DNA from: Alphaproteobacteria bacterium
GTDB taxonomy: Bacteria > Pseudomonadota > Alphaproteobacteria > Micavibrionales > CSBR16-224
Length of the DNA stretch: 5,553 nucleotides
NCBI GenBank assembly: GCA_006226225.1
Contig: SBHI01000092.1
Span: 1 to 5,553 of the forward strand
Direction of reading: 5' to 3'
The position numbers were made by a program, and so were the translations under genes. Shown here piece after piece: positions 1-5,553 of this stretch (position 1 is its first letter; each line of letters begins with the position of its first letter). Under the pieces are notes generated by a model. That model saw only the letters and a list, made by a program, of their open reading frames with translations, had not been told where the DNA came from and did not search any database.

Positions 1-470
1 CCGTCCAAAGCCGTGATGCCGTGCGTATCCCGCACCAGCACATCACCGCCATCCCGTTTCAGGAAAAAGACCAGAGGTTCGGAAAAAAACACCCCGCTTG
101 TCACAAAGCCCGTAATCTCGCAGACCACACGCACGCCGTCCTGCCGCAGTGTTTTCATGTGATAGGATTCATAACGATCCGTCATGGCAATCACAGCCGC
201 GATAACCAGCAAAGCCGCCCCCAGTCCGAGTCGTTCAGGCCTTCCCGCAGCAAAAACCGTCATAAGCTTTCGTATCCGTTCCGGAGGTTTTCTTTGTCCA
301 TCACGGTATTGCAGATGCAGAAACGCCCCTGCGGCCAACGGAACCAGCAAAAACAGCAGCCAAGCCCAGCCAGAAGTCGCAGAGATATCGACGGAATGCG
401 CCTGTAGATAGGCTTCAACTGCCTTCTCTTGCAGTGCCTGCCAACGCTGCTCCATCGCCGTCGTTGCCAT
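1..470 (-). CDS. Hypothetical two-helix membrane protein, C-terminus cut off by window edge
   Basis: The reading frame opens with ATG at 470 and stays open for 156 codons to the left edge, so the C-terminus is missing. A GGAGG at 482-486, eleven bases before the ATG and inside the end of the preceding gene, supports this start. The product begins with a polar, helix-prone stretch (about residues 1-33). It has two hydrophobic segments, about 34-53 (starting GWAWLLFLLVP) and 81-96 (starting LGLGAALLVIA), joined by a basic loop rich in Arg and Lys. A soluble beta-rich part follows from about 98 (motifs GVRVVCEITGF and GGDVLVRDTHG). The basic loop suggests it faces the cytoplasm, with the C-terminal domain outside. 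It lies three bases after the exported-protein gene on the same strand, so the two are almost certainly co-transcribed and perhaps translationally coupled. I do not recognise the family. A resemblance to small two-helix proteins with a short beta domain (DUF3592-like) is only a guess. Confidence 0.75.
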   Translation of the reverse strand, partial: MATTAMEQRWQALQEKAVEAYLQAHSVDISATSGWAWLLFLLVPLAAGAFLHLQYRDGQRKPPERIRKLMTVFAAGRPERLGLGAALLVIAAVIAMTDRYESYHMKTLRQDGVRVVCEITGFVTSGVFFSEPLVFFLKRDGGDVLVRDTHGITALD

Positions 471-473
471 TGA

Positions 474-962
474 TTACTGCGCCTCCGGTTGAACCGATGA
501 GCGATCGCCGCTTTTGTCCAACGCCCGAGGTTCCGGCACAATCACAAGTGTCGTCGGCGCGGCAAAGAAAACCATCACACATGTTTTGACCGTAAAAATC
601 TTCTGTGTTTCTCCGACAGGGAATGCCGCGCAGGCTTCCGGTGATGCGCTACGGTAAAACAATTCAAGACGGCTGCCCTCAGTATCTAAAGCTGTTACAA
701 TTGCGCCGGTGTTGCGTTCATACACCACTTGTTTATAGGAGAGCAGTTGCGCTGCGCTTGTATCCCGCCAATCTGCAAAATGCCGTTCAACATTCTTTTG
801 CAAATCCATATCCTGCCCGGCGTCATAAAAACGGCATTCCGTCACTGTGATGCGCCGCTCTTCCGGCGGAAAAGCCGGACATCCCGCATAGGCTGCTTTG
901 CCGCAAAACGCCAGAAACAGCGCCACGGCAAAAACAACATAGAAACCATTCCGATAAAACAT
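474..962 (-). CDS. Small Sec-exported cysteine-containing protein of unknown function
   Basis: This is a 162-residue protein starting at ATG 962 and ending in TAA at 474-476. The N-terminus is a clear Sec signal peptide: a short basic start (Arg4), a hydrophobic core of about residues 7-19, and a likely signal peptidase I site after AYA at 24-26. The mature part begins GCPAF. Cys28 lies close to the cleavage site, but the residues before it (AYAG) do not make a good lipobox, so a soluble periplasmic protein is more likely than a lipoprotein. Four cysteines remain after cleavage (28, 43, 111, 128), enough for two disulphides. The C-terminal 20 residues are polar and probably disordered. The ribosome binding site is weak (GGAAA about eight bases upstream), but there is no other in-frame Met until residue 52. 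It is the first gene of a leftward pair with the membrane protein at 1-470, which suggests the two act together at the inner membrane. The family is not recognised. Confidence 0.8.
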   Translation of the reverse strand: MFYRNGFYVVFAVALFLAFCGKAAYAGCPAFPPEERRITVTECRFYDAGQDMDLQKNVERHFADWRDTSAAQLLSYKQVVYERNTGAIVTALDTEGSRLELFYRSASPEACAAFPVGETQKIFTVKTCVMVFFAAPTTLVIVPEPRALDKSGDRSSVQPEAQ

Positions 963-991
963 CCTTTTTTTCCGCGTGAAAATAGATTATT

Positions 992-1020
992 TTGACTGTT
1001 ATATTATACGAGATTATTCA
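992..1020 (+). promoter_or_regulatory. Possible promoter for the SYLF lipoprotein gene
   Basis: TTGACT at 992-997 is followed after 17 bases by TATTCA at 1015-1020, a weak -10. A better -10 by sequence, TATTAT at 1002-1007, has no matching -35 at the usual distance. Either would give a short leader before the AGGAG at 1030-1034. The region overlaps the leftward promoter, so the two directions may share or compete for polymerase. Confidence 0.3.
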
Positions 1021-1031
1021 TTTTTTGACAG
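1003..1031 (-). promoter_or_regulatory. Predicted sigma70-type promoter for the leftward gene pair
   Basis: Read on the minus strand, there is a perfect TATAAT at 1008-1003. It is preceded after 17 bases by CTGTCA at 1031-1026, which matches four of six positions of TTGACA. Transcription would start near 996, giving a leader of about 34 bases before the ATG at 962. No experimental support is available. Confidence 0.5.
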
Positions 1032-1046
1032 GAGAATACAGTCGCC

Positions 1047-1613
1047 ATGAAACAGTTTGCCCCCGTCTTTTTTGTTGCCCTTTTCGTTGTCACTCTACTC
1101 TCCGGCTGTATGACCACCGGTGGGAACCCCCATGACAAACGCAAAGACATCAACAGCATGCGCAACCGCGTTCTTAGCGACCTGTATGAATATCACCCCT
1201 CCGCCCGCAATCTGATAGCCAGCGCCCCCGGCTATGCGGTTTTCAGCAATGTGAATGTCAATGTGGTTCTGGCCAGCTTTTCCGGCGGGCAAGGCGTTGT
1301 CCGTGATAACCGTACAGGCAAAGACACCTATATGAAGATGGGTGAAGCCGGAGTCGGACTTGGTCTTGGCGCCAAGGATTTCCGTGCCGTTTTCGTCTTT
1401 CACAATGCTGCAACAATGGAGCGCTTCGTCAATCAGGGCTGGGAATTCGGCGTCCACGCCGATGCCGCAGCGAAAGCCAGCGAAAAAGGCGGCGCGGTCG
1501 GCGGTGAAATCCTTGCTGATAATATGACGATCTATCAGTTGACGGAAACAGGTCTCGCCCTGCAAGCCACCGTAAAAGGTACGAAATACTGGCGCGATTC
1601 CAGCTTGAACTAA
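1047..1613 (+). CDS. SYLF/Ysc84-domain lipoprotein
   Basis: This is a 188-residue predicted lipoprotein. The signal peptide (residues 1-20) ends in a standard lipobox, LSGC, with Cys21 as the lipidated residue. Met at +2 (not Asp) would fit outer-membrane sorting under the enterobacterial Lol rule, if that applies here. After a polar linker (about 22-45), residues from about 50 to the end match the SYLF (Ysc84, formerly DUF500) family. Recognisable parts are APGYAVFSNV, a Gly-rich stretch around SGGQGVV with its NRTGKDTYMKMG continuation, GVGLGLGAKDF, FHNAATMERFV, WEFGVHADA and a C-terminal TIYQLTETGLALQATVKG. SYLF domains bind lipids, especially phosphoinositides in eukaryotes; bacterial members are usually lipoproteins whose role is poorly defined. 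The start is supported by AGGAG at 1030-1034, twelve bases upstream. The gene stands alone, transcribed away from the exported-protein pair, with a possible terminator behind it. I am confident of the family, not of a cellular function. Confidence 0.92.
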   Translation: MKQFAPVFFVALFVVTLLSGCMTTGGNPHDKRKDINSMRNRVLSDLYEYHPSARNLIASAPGYAVFSNVNVNVVLASFSGGQGVVRDNRTGKDTYMKMGEAGVGLGLGAKDFRAVFVFHNAATMERFVNQGWEFGVHADAAAKASEKGGAVGGEILADNMTIYQLTETGLALQATVKGTKYWRDSSLN

Positions 1614-1620
1614 TTTTCAC

Positions 1621-1673
1621 AAGGCGCTGGTTTTAATATATTTTTTATTTTTAACTGTGCTGCGCCTTATTTT
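1621..1673 (+). terminator. Possible intrinsic terminator after the SYLF gene
   Basis: AAGGCGC at 1621-1627 is perfectly complementary to GCGCCTT at 1662-1668, and a T-rich run follows (ATTTTT from 1669). It starts eight bases after the stop codon, where a terminator would be expected. The loop is 34 bases, very AT-rich and unusually long, so the hairpin may be weak. Confidence 0.35.
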
Positions 1674-1679
1674 TATGTT
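1651..1679 (+). promoter_or_regulatory. Weak candidate promoter for the basic membrane protein gene
   Basis: TTAACT at 1651-1656 and TATGTT at 1674-1679 are separated by 17 bases and each match four of six consensus positions. Transcription would start near 1686. That is inside the left arm of the hairpin at 1683-1708, so this promoter would yield a leader with only part of that hairpin. The AT-rich background makes chance matches likely. Confidence 0.2.
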
Positions 1680-1682
1680 AAC

Positions 1683-1708
1683 ATCTCCGATATTTTATTC
1701 GGGGAGAT
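1683..1708 (+). promoter_or_regulatory. Leader hairpin covering the ribosome binding site of the 1718 gene
   Basis: ATCT (1683-1686) and CCGA (1687-1690) can pair with TCGG (1699-1702) and AGAT (1705-1708), leaving a two-G bulge and an eight-base AT-only loop. An alternative register pairs ATCTCC with GGAGAT (1703-1708). In both, the GGGGAG ribosome binding site at 1701-1706 is wholly or largely in the right arm. The hairpin could limit translation of the downstream gene, if the transcript starts far enough upstream to include the left arm. Confidence 0.35.
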
Positions 1709-1717
1709 TATTGGGCC

Positions 1718-2326
1718 ATGCGCGACCCAAAAGAATATTATTTGCTGGCAAAAGAGCATTTAGGCAAATCCGCAAAAGAGCTGTCGGAAAAAACCCGCAG
1801 CTTTGTTCACGGCAATTGCGACTGGTCGCTGTCTATGCCGCTGGCCATTATCAGCCGCGGCGTTGGCATCGTTCTGGGCGCAGCGCTTGTTGCCGCAGGT
1901 CTGGCCTTTTACGGACTGATTGTCTTCCAGATGACAAAATTTGTTGTGCATGCTGCCGGAGCCATCGCTGATTTTATCAATAGCAAGCGCCAAACTTCAT
2001 GGACAAATCGCAGCGGTCAGGACATTCAATCAACCGTCTTGCAAAAAAAAGTTCTACAGCGTGGCGAAAAGAGGATCGCAAAAGTTTTTCACGCCAAATC
2101 TGTCAAAAGAAAACAGAACCCTTATGCGATCGAGTCGCAATATGCACGGGTTTGCGAAAAAATAAAAATCGTTGATGCAGACGGTCAGCACCTCCCGGAG
2201 GCCTGTTTCGCGTTCTCGCGCGCAGCGCTGCCGCCCGGTAAAATCGCCTTGCTGAAACAGCAAGTTTCCAACGGCCTTTCCCGCATCCCTGCACGCAACA
2301 AAAAAACTCTTACGGCACAGCAGTAA
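1718..2326 (+). CDS. Basic single-span membrane protein of unknown function
   Basis: This is a 202-residue protein with ATG at 1718, supported by GGGGAG at 1701-1706 eleven bases upstream. The N-terminal 35 residues are charged and helix-forming (KEYYLLAKEHLGKSAKEL). One strong membrane segment spans about 48-70 (starting GVGIVLGAALVAAG). A less hydrophobic flank on each side (38-47 and 74-87) might form a second helix or a re-entrant stretch. The rest, 88-202, is polar and strongly basic, with clusters such as KSVKRKQ and a Lys/Arg-rich C-terminus (PARNKKTLTAQQ), and looks partly disordered. The positive charge after the helix suggests that the C-terminal half lies in the cytoplasm, where it could touch nucleic acid or acidic lipid. 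I recognise no domain. The gene is flanked by the SYLF lipoprotein and ankyrin genes on the same strand, but gaps of about 100 bases on both sides suggest separate transcription. Confidence 0.75.
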   Translation: MRDPKEYYLLAKEHLGKSAKELSEKTRSFVHGNCDWSLSMPLAIISRGVGIVLGAALVAAGLAFYGLIVFQMTKFVVHAAGAIADFINSKRQTSWTNRSGQDIQSTVLQKKVLQRGEKRIAKVFHAKSVKRKQNPYAIESQYARVCEKIKIVDADGQHLPEACFAFSRAALPPGKIALLKQQVSNGLSRIPARNKKTLTAQQ

Positions 2327-2419
2327 GAGAAAAGCTTTTCGCCGCTTTGACTTATTAACTTTTTCGTAACCAAGATTCGATACCCTGCCTTCAACAACAA
2401 AAATAGCAAGGGTGACGTA

Positions 2420-2884
2420 ATGATGTTTTCTGAACACGGACAAAATCCGTCTACAGGTAAGACGGGCAATCAAGCAACAAGTTTATCGGTCAAACTGATC
2501 GGCGAGCGTCCGGCGCAACACCGCCATATGCAGGCTGATCTAGGCAATACGGTCGTCTCTGCCGCCAAAAGCGGTGATATCTCCTCCATGCGACGCTTTC
2601 ACCGCTACGGGCTGGATGTCAATGTCGACCATGGCGAATTAATGGCAACTGCAGCCGAAAACGGGCATCTGGAATTGCTGGCCGTGATGTGCGAAGAAAT
2701 GGGCGGTATTCTGACCGGCAGCAAATGCGACTATCCGTTCTTTCGCCGCGGCCTGAAAGAAAATGTCAAAAAATATCTCGATAACCGGGTCGGATTTGAA
2801 GCATTGCATGATATGCGCTGCCGCCCGCAAAGGATAAAACGCAAATTGTCGATTTTCCGCATCGCAGATTCAAAAATACATTAA
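2420..2884 (+). CDS. Small ankyrin-repeat protein
   Basis: This is a 154-residue protein. Two ATG codons lie in tandem at 2420 and 2423; the AAGGGTG at 2408-2414 fits either, so the start is certain to within one residue. There is no signal peptide or membrane helix, so it is probably cytoplasmic unless secreted by a specialised system. The middle matches ankyrin repeats: about residues 42-72 (VVSAAKSGDISSMRRFHRYG, then LDVN) and about 73-100 (LMATAAENGHLELLAVM), with the typical A-A-x-x-G-x-x-x-x-(L/M) helix pattern. The following stretch (101-123) may be a degenerate third repeat (GLKENVKKYLDNR). The N-terminal 40 residues are polar and probably disordered; the C-terminus is basic (RCRPQRIKRKL). 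Ankyrin repeats bind partner proteins; nothing here identifies the partner. Two or three repeats is short for the fold, so it may need its flanks or a partner for stability. It converges with the 2915-4924 gene. Confidence 0.82.
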   Translation: MMFSEHGQNPSTGKTGNQATSLSVKLIGERPAQHRHMQADLGNTVVSAAKSGDISSMRRFHRYGLDVNVDHGELMATAAENGHLELLAVMCEEMGGILTGSKCDYPFFRRGLKENVKKYLDNRVGFEALHDMRCRPQRIKRKLSIFRIADSKIH

Positions 2885-2891
2885 CAAAACA

Positions 2892-2910
2892 AAATATCTT
2901 ACTGATATTT
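2892..2910 (-). terminator. Possible terminator between the convergent ankyrin and RDD genes
   Basis: AAATATC at 2892-2898 and GATATTT at 2904-2910 form a perfect seven-base stem with a five-base loop, centred in the 30-base gap between two convergent genes. Read leftward, it is followed by a T-rich tail (TGTTTTGTT), as expected for an intrinsic terminator of the long minus-strand gene. The stem has only one G-C pair, so it would be weak. Confidence 0.35.
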
Positions 2911-2914
2911 ATTG

Positions 2915-4924
2915 CTATATTGGAAGATAAAATGGGACTTCCAGATCGTTTTTGTAATGTTTGAAAAACAAGCGTCTTTTTTGAGCGTCCCATTCGAAGC
3001 TCTGTTTCGTAAACGGATTTCTTAAATGCTCCGGTGCTTTTTCGGTATAAATTGCCACATTCTCCGGCGCAGCCCCCTCTTTCAGAATTTGCAGCCCTAA
3101 TAGCGCCATGCGCCAGCGCGCAGAAAGCGTATGCATCCCGTAAACCATCTCTTCCCCCTGTATCACGCCGCGATACAGCATGTAATAAAGCGCATTTGTA
3201 AGGAAATTACCGGGATCTGTCATGGCCAGCGCCAATAACTCATAGCGGTGTGTTCTGCGCAAAGAACAGGAACGATGCCGTTCCGGCAAAAAATCAGCAG
3301 GTGTTCGTCCCAAAATCATCGCAGGTATCAGGCATTCATAAAGGCGATTGCGCGTATTGCCGCCACCGCCGATAATGGAGAGAAACACCGGCTCACGCAG
3401 CGCCCAATCATCCACCAGTAAGCGATCTGCAAGAAACGGCGTTTTTGCAGGGTCTAATGTCAAAAGTGCCACAACATCATCATAGCGCGCCATCACCGCA
3501 TCGGGCGCATGAGACAGGATCTCCTGAAAACTGTTGAAATGGCTTTGCGTCATTAGCATATAGGTTGCCTTGTCCCGTAAAGAGGCGGAAGATTCCAGCA
3601 TCTGACGGTAAAGTCGCATATAATCGACCCATTCCGCCACCGCATCTTCCGTATAGCCTTGCGATGCCAGATAAACCAGATGTGCTGATTTAACACGCGC
3701 AATATCCGCCAATGCCCTGCGGTCAAAACGGCCGCCGCCGAATTGCGGCGGTATGGAAAAATTCTGATAGTTCCGTAGCACTTCAAAGCGTTCCCACAGA
3801 ATATAATTATCCCAGATCATACCGTTCAGATCCGCTGTCTCTAAACAGGCTTTACGCGATTCCTCATCCATTTGAAAAAACACATTAAAACAACTCAACA
3901 CATTCGTATCACCATAGAATGAGAGGCGGTTTTTCCGTGTCGGTGCGATATACCCCGCCGGTTTTTCTGGCGGCGGCACCGTATAATCCGGCGTCATCCC
4001 TTCCTGCTCCAGCAAACGGCGGTAAAATCCAGCCGCAACCGTCGTGCGGTAACGCCCGTAACCGTAACTGTCCTCCACTTCCTGCGGTGCGTTCAGCCCC
4101 TCCAGCGCAAAATAGGCATTATCTTCCCACAAGGCGGTTTGCCCTCCGTAAAGCAATGCCTCATATTCAGGGTGCACAGCAGGGTCACGTAAAATTTGCA
4201 CGGCGGGAACAAGGAAAAACAGTAGCAGCAGCACATAACTTCCCGTCTCTATCAGCATTCGCAAAGGCCTGACGGCATTGCGGAACCTTGACTGCCGCAA
4301 TGCTTCAATCCTGCCCAGTGACTTTTCATTCAAGCGCATTTCCGTACCGCTTAAGATATCCGCCAGATTACGCCGCGTGCCCAGAAAGAACAGCGGCAGA
4401 GTCCAGATCATCTGTACCGCGGCCGTCACAATCACGGCACTTGTCGTCACATGGAAATCAAGCGCCGTATGCAGCAATTTCAACAGCAAATAACCGCAAA
4501 ACAAATGTGTCGGCAAATAACGGATGATGACATACCACAATGCCCGCAATGTGCTGACATCCGCACCGCCAGTGCGGTGCAGATCGATTCCTGCCGCCTT
4601 CAAACCGATACTGGCGCGGCGCGACGGCAGCAGAAAACAGAACAGATGCAGTAAAACCATACACAGCCACGCCGCCACAAGCGCTGGCCAAAAAGCCGCG
4701 CCGCCGCAAAATCTTAATAAAGGGAAATTCAGATAGCTTGGGGCATAGTCAGGAATATCTTTGGCGAGAACACCGATAAAACAATAGTCATTCCGGTTTT
4801 CAAGAAAGAACACCGCAATCAGCAATCCCGTCAGCAGCCACCATAAAAAGCAGTCGGCCCATTCGCCGATCCGTCGGTAATTCCACAATGCCCAAAGCTG
4901 ATATTTGTCCAGAACCTGTTTCAC
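2915..4924 (-). CDS. RDD-like membrane protein with a large C-terminal domain of unknown function
   Basis: This is a 669-residue protein with five predicted membrane helices: about 25-41, 78-99, 131-151, 161-181 and 227-245. The first four fit an RDD-type domain. There is an early R-x-x-x-x-x-A-D (RRIGEWAD, Asp24), then a SRRASIGLKAAGIDL segment after helix 2 like the family's G-K-x-x-x-G-L-x-V stretch, then RRNLADILSGT (Asp189) after helix 4, like the family's R-x-x-L-x-D-x-x-x-G-T. The Arg-rich loops at 100-130 and 182-226 should be cytoplasmic. This puts the C-terminal ~425 residues (246-669) in the periplasm. I cannot assign that part; it has a DNAYFALEGLNAP motif near 268-280, a GGGGNTRN loop near 519-526 and many aromatic residues. 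RDD proteins have been linked to transport, but no function is proven for this form. The only usable start is GTG at 4924, because an in-frame TGA lies 12 bases upstream. GGGGA sits just three bases before it, which is unusually close. Confidence 0.85.
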   Translation of the reverse strand: MKQVLDKYQLWALWNYRRIGEWADCFLWWLLTGLLIAVFFLENRNDYCFIGVLAKDIPDYAPSYLNFPLLRFCGGAAFWPALVAAWLCMVLLHLFCFLLPSRRASIGLKAAGIDLHRTGGADVSTLRALWYVIIRYLPTHLFCGYLLLKLLHTALDFHVTTSAVIVTAAVQMIWTLPLFFLGTRRNLADILSGTEMRLNEKSLGRIEALRQSRFRNAVRPLRMLIETGSYVLLLLFFLVPAVQILRDPAVHPEYEALLYGGQTALWEDNAYFALEGLNAPQEVEDSYGYGRYRTTVAAGFYRRLLEQEGMTPDYTVPPPEKPAGYIAPTRKNRLSFYGDTNVLSCFNVFFQMDEESRKACLETADLNGMIWDNYILWERFEVLRNYQNFSIPPQFGGGRFDRRALADIARVKSAHLVYLASQGYTEDAVAEWVDYMRLYRQMLESSASLRDKATYMLMTQSHFNSFQEILSHAPDAVMARYDDVVALLTLDPAKTPFLADRLLVDDWALREPVFLSIIGGGGNTRNRLYECLIPAMILGRTPADFLPERHRSCSLRRTHRYELLALAMTDPGNFLTNALYYMLYRGVIQGEEMVYGMHTLSARWRMALLGLQILKEGAAPENVAIYTEKAPEHLRNPFTKQSFEWDAQKRRLFFKHYKNDLEVPFYLPI

Positions 4925-5003
4925 GCATCCCCGCTGTCAATTATCTTCGTATCATACACAAGGCGCGGCATAAAAACACCCATCCTTTATCTTAGCTTTT
5001 CCC

Positions 5004-5032
5004 TTGACAGAGCGCGGGTTTTACGGTCTTTT
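5004..5032 (+). promoter_or_regulatory. Candidate promoter for the transketolase gene
   Basis: A perfect TTGACA -35 element lies at 5004-5009. At 17 bases the -10 would be TCTTTT (5027-5032), a poor match, so an activator or a different -10 may be used. An oppositely oriented copy of the hexamer, TGTCAA, lies at 5039-5044, which could be a -35 for leftward transcription or half of a regulator site. Confidence 0.35.
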
Positions 5033-5080
5033 CTGGGGTGTCAATCACGTTTGAGCAGACCTAAAAGGAGCAAACCGCAC

Positions 5081-5553
5081 ATGTCTTCCAAAGCAGCACA
5101 AATCGAACAACCGCAAACCGTCACCCACCGCGATATGGCCAATGCCATCCGCGCCCTTTCTATGGATGCCGTCCAGCAGGCAAATTCCGGACATCCGGGC
5201 ATGCCGATGGGTATGGCGGATGTGGCCACGGTACTGTACTCACAATTTCTGAAATTCGACCCGAAAAGCCCGACATGGCAGGATCGTGACCGCTTTATTC
5301 TGTCTGCAGGGCATGGCTCGATGCTGCTTTATGCGCTGAATTTTCTGACCGGTTACGAGAAAATCACGCTGGATGATATCAAACATTTCCGTCAACTGCA
5401 CCGCGTGACCGCAGGCCACCCCGAATACAACCCCGATGCCGGTATCGAAACGACGACAGGCCCGCTGGGACAAGGTCTGGCAAACGGTGTCGGCATGGCG
5501 CTAGCCGAAGAAATTCTGGCGGCGCGTTTCGGACGTGAATTGGTTGAACATTA
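5081..5553 (+). CDS. tkt: Transketolase, N-terminal part, cut off by window edge
   Basis: The frame starts at ATG 5081 behind a strong AAAAGGAG (5063-5070, ten bases of spacing) and stays open for 157 codons to the right edge. Full transketolases have about 650-670 residues, so roughly the first quarter is present. Transketolase uses thiamine diphosphate to move two-carbon units between sugar phosphates in the non-oxidative pentose phosphate pathway, and in the Calvin cycle where present. Diagnostic motifs are all in place: NSGHPGMPMG (His38), DRFILSAGHGSMLLYAL (His78), FRQLHRVTAGHPEY (His113) and TTTGPLGQGLANGVGMA (124-140). The three histidines correspond to His26, His66 and His100 of the Escherichia coli enzyme. 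The GDG metal and cofactor motif lies beyond the edge. The N-terminus is about 12 residues longer than in E. coli. It is transcribed away from the RDD gene across a 156-base gap. In many alphaproteobacteria gap and pgk follow tkt, but this cannot be checked here. Confidence 0.97.
   Translation, partial: MSSKAAQIEQPQTVTHRDMANAIRALSMDAVQQANSGHPGMPMGMADVATVLYSQFLKFDPKSPTWQDRDRFILSAGHGSMLLYALNFLTGYEKITLDDIKHFRQLHRVTAGHPEYNPDAGIETTTGPLGQGLANGVGMALAEEILAARFGRELVEH

Noticed and set aside
1095..1565. A 156-codon minus-strand open frame opposite the SYLF gene
   Set aside because: It lies wholly inside a gene with a clear family match and a lipobox. It has no ribosome binding site I could see, and its product is low-complexity Ala/Gly-rich with no recognisable domain.
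2329..2340. A perfect 12-base palindrome (GAAAAGCTTTTC) just after the stop of the 1718 gene
   Set aside because: With room left for a loop, only about four weak pairs remain and no T-run follows directly, so it is a poor terminator. No second copy nearby suggests an operator.
2374..2378. A GANTC site (GATTC) upstream of the ankyrin gene as a possible CcrM-type cell-cycle signal
   Set aside because: Several other GANTC sites occur in the window, including inside genes, so a single site upstream of one gene carries no weight.
2054..2473. A 139-codon minus-strand open frame across the gap between the 1718 and 2420 genes
   Set aside because: It overlaps the end of one gene and the start of another. 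The product looks like a random translation rich in Arg, Cys and Phe, while both forward genes have good ribosome binding sites.
3735..3751. A GC-rich inverted repeat (CCGCCG and CGGCGG around a five-base loop) inside the RDD gene
   Set aside because: It falls in codons for a Pro-Pro and a Gly-Gly-Gly stretch and is explained by codon choice.
4922..4928. An ATG at 4928-4926 just upstream of the GTG start of the RDD gene
   Set aside because: It is out of frame and opens only a short reading frame. The long frame is continuous from GTG at 4924, so no frameshift is needed.

Overview
This looks like chromosomal DNA from a Gram-negative proteobacterium of medium GC content. An alphaproteobacterium is my best guess, from the look of the transketolase start, but this is not proven. 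The clues are a lipoprotein signal, a Sec-exported cysteine-containing protein, GGAG-type ribosome binding sites and sigma70-like promoters. I see no mobile element, CRISPR array, rRNA or tRNA, and no gap between genes longer than about 160 bases.

Layout, left to right. A leftward pair fills 962 to 1: a small exported protein (474-962), then three bases downstream a two-helix membrane protein that runs off the left edge (1-470). An 84-base AT-rich divergent promoter region (963-1046) separates this pair from a rightward lipoprotein with a SYLF/Ysc84 domain (1047-1613). Two further rightward genes follow, each with its own leader: a basic, probably single-span membrane protein of unknown function (1718-2326) and a small ankyrin-repeat protein (2420-2884). 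They converge on a long leftward gene (2915-4924) encoding a 669-residue membrane protein: an RDD-like domain at the N-terminus, then a large, probably periplasmic domain I cannot assign. Divergent from it is the start of a transketolase gene (5081 to the right edge), the only enzyme of central metabolism here.

Most products are envelope proteins without a characterised role: one lipoprotein, one exported protein and three membrane proteins. Apart from the leftward pair, the genes look independently transcribed, so I see no evidence for one multi-gene pathway. I did not find a convincing new defence, mobile or biosynthetic system. The best candidates for novelty are the RDD protein with its large extra domain, a leader hairpin that covers the ribosome binding site of the 1718 gene, and two compact divergent promoter regions.
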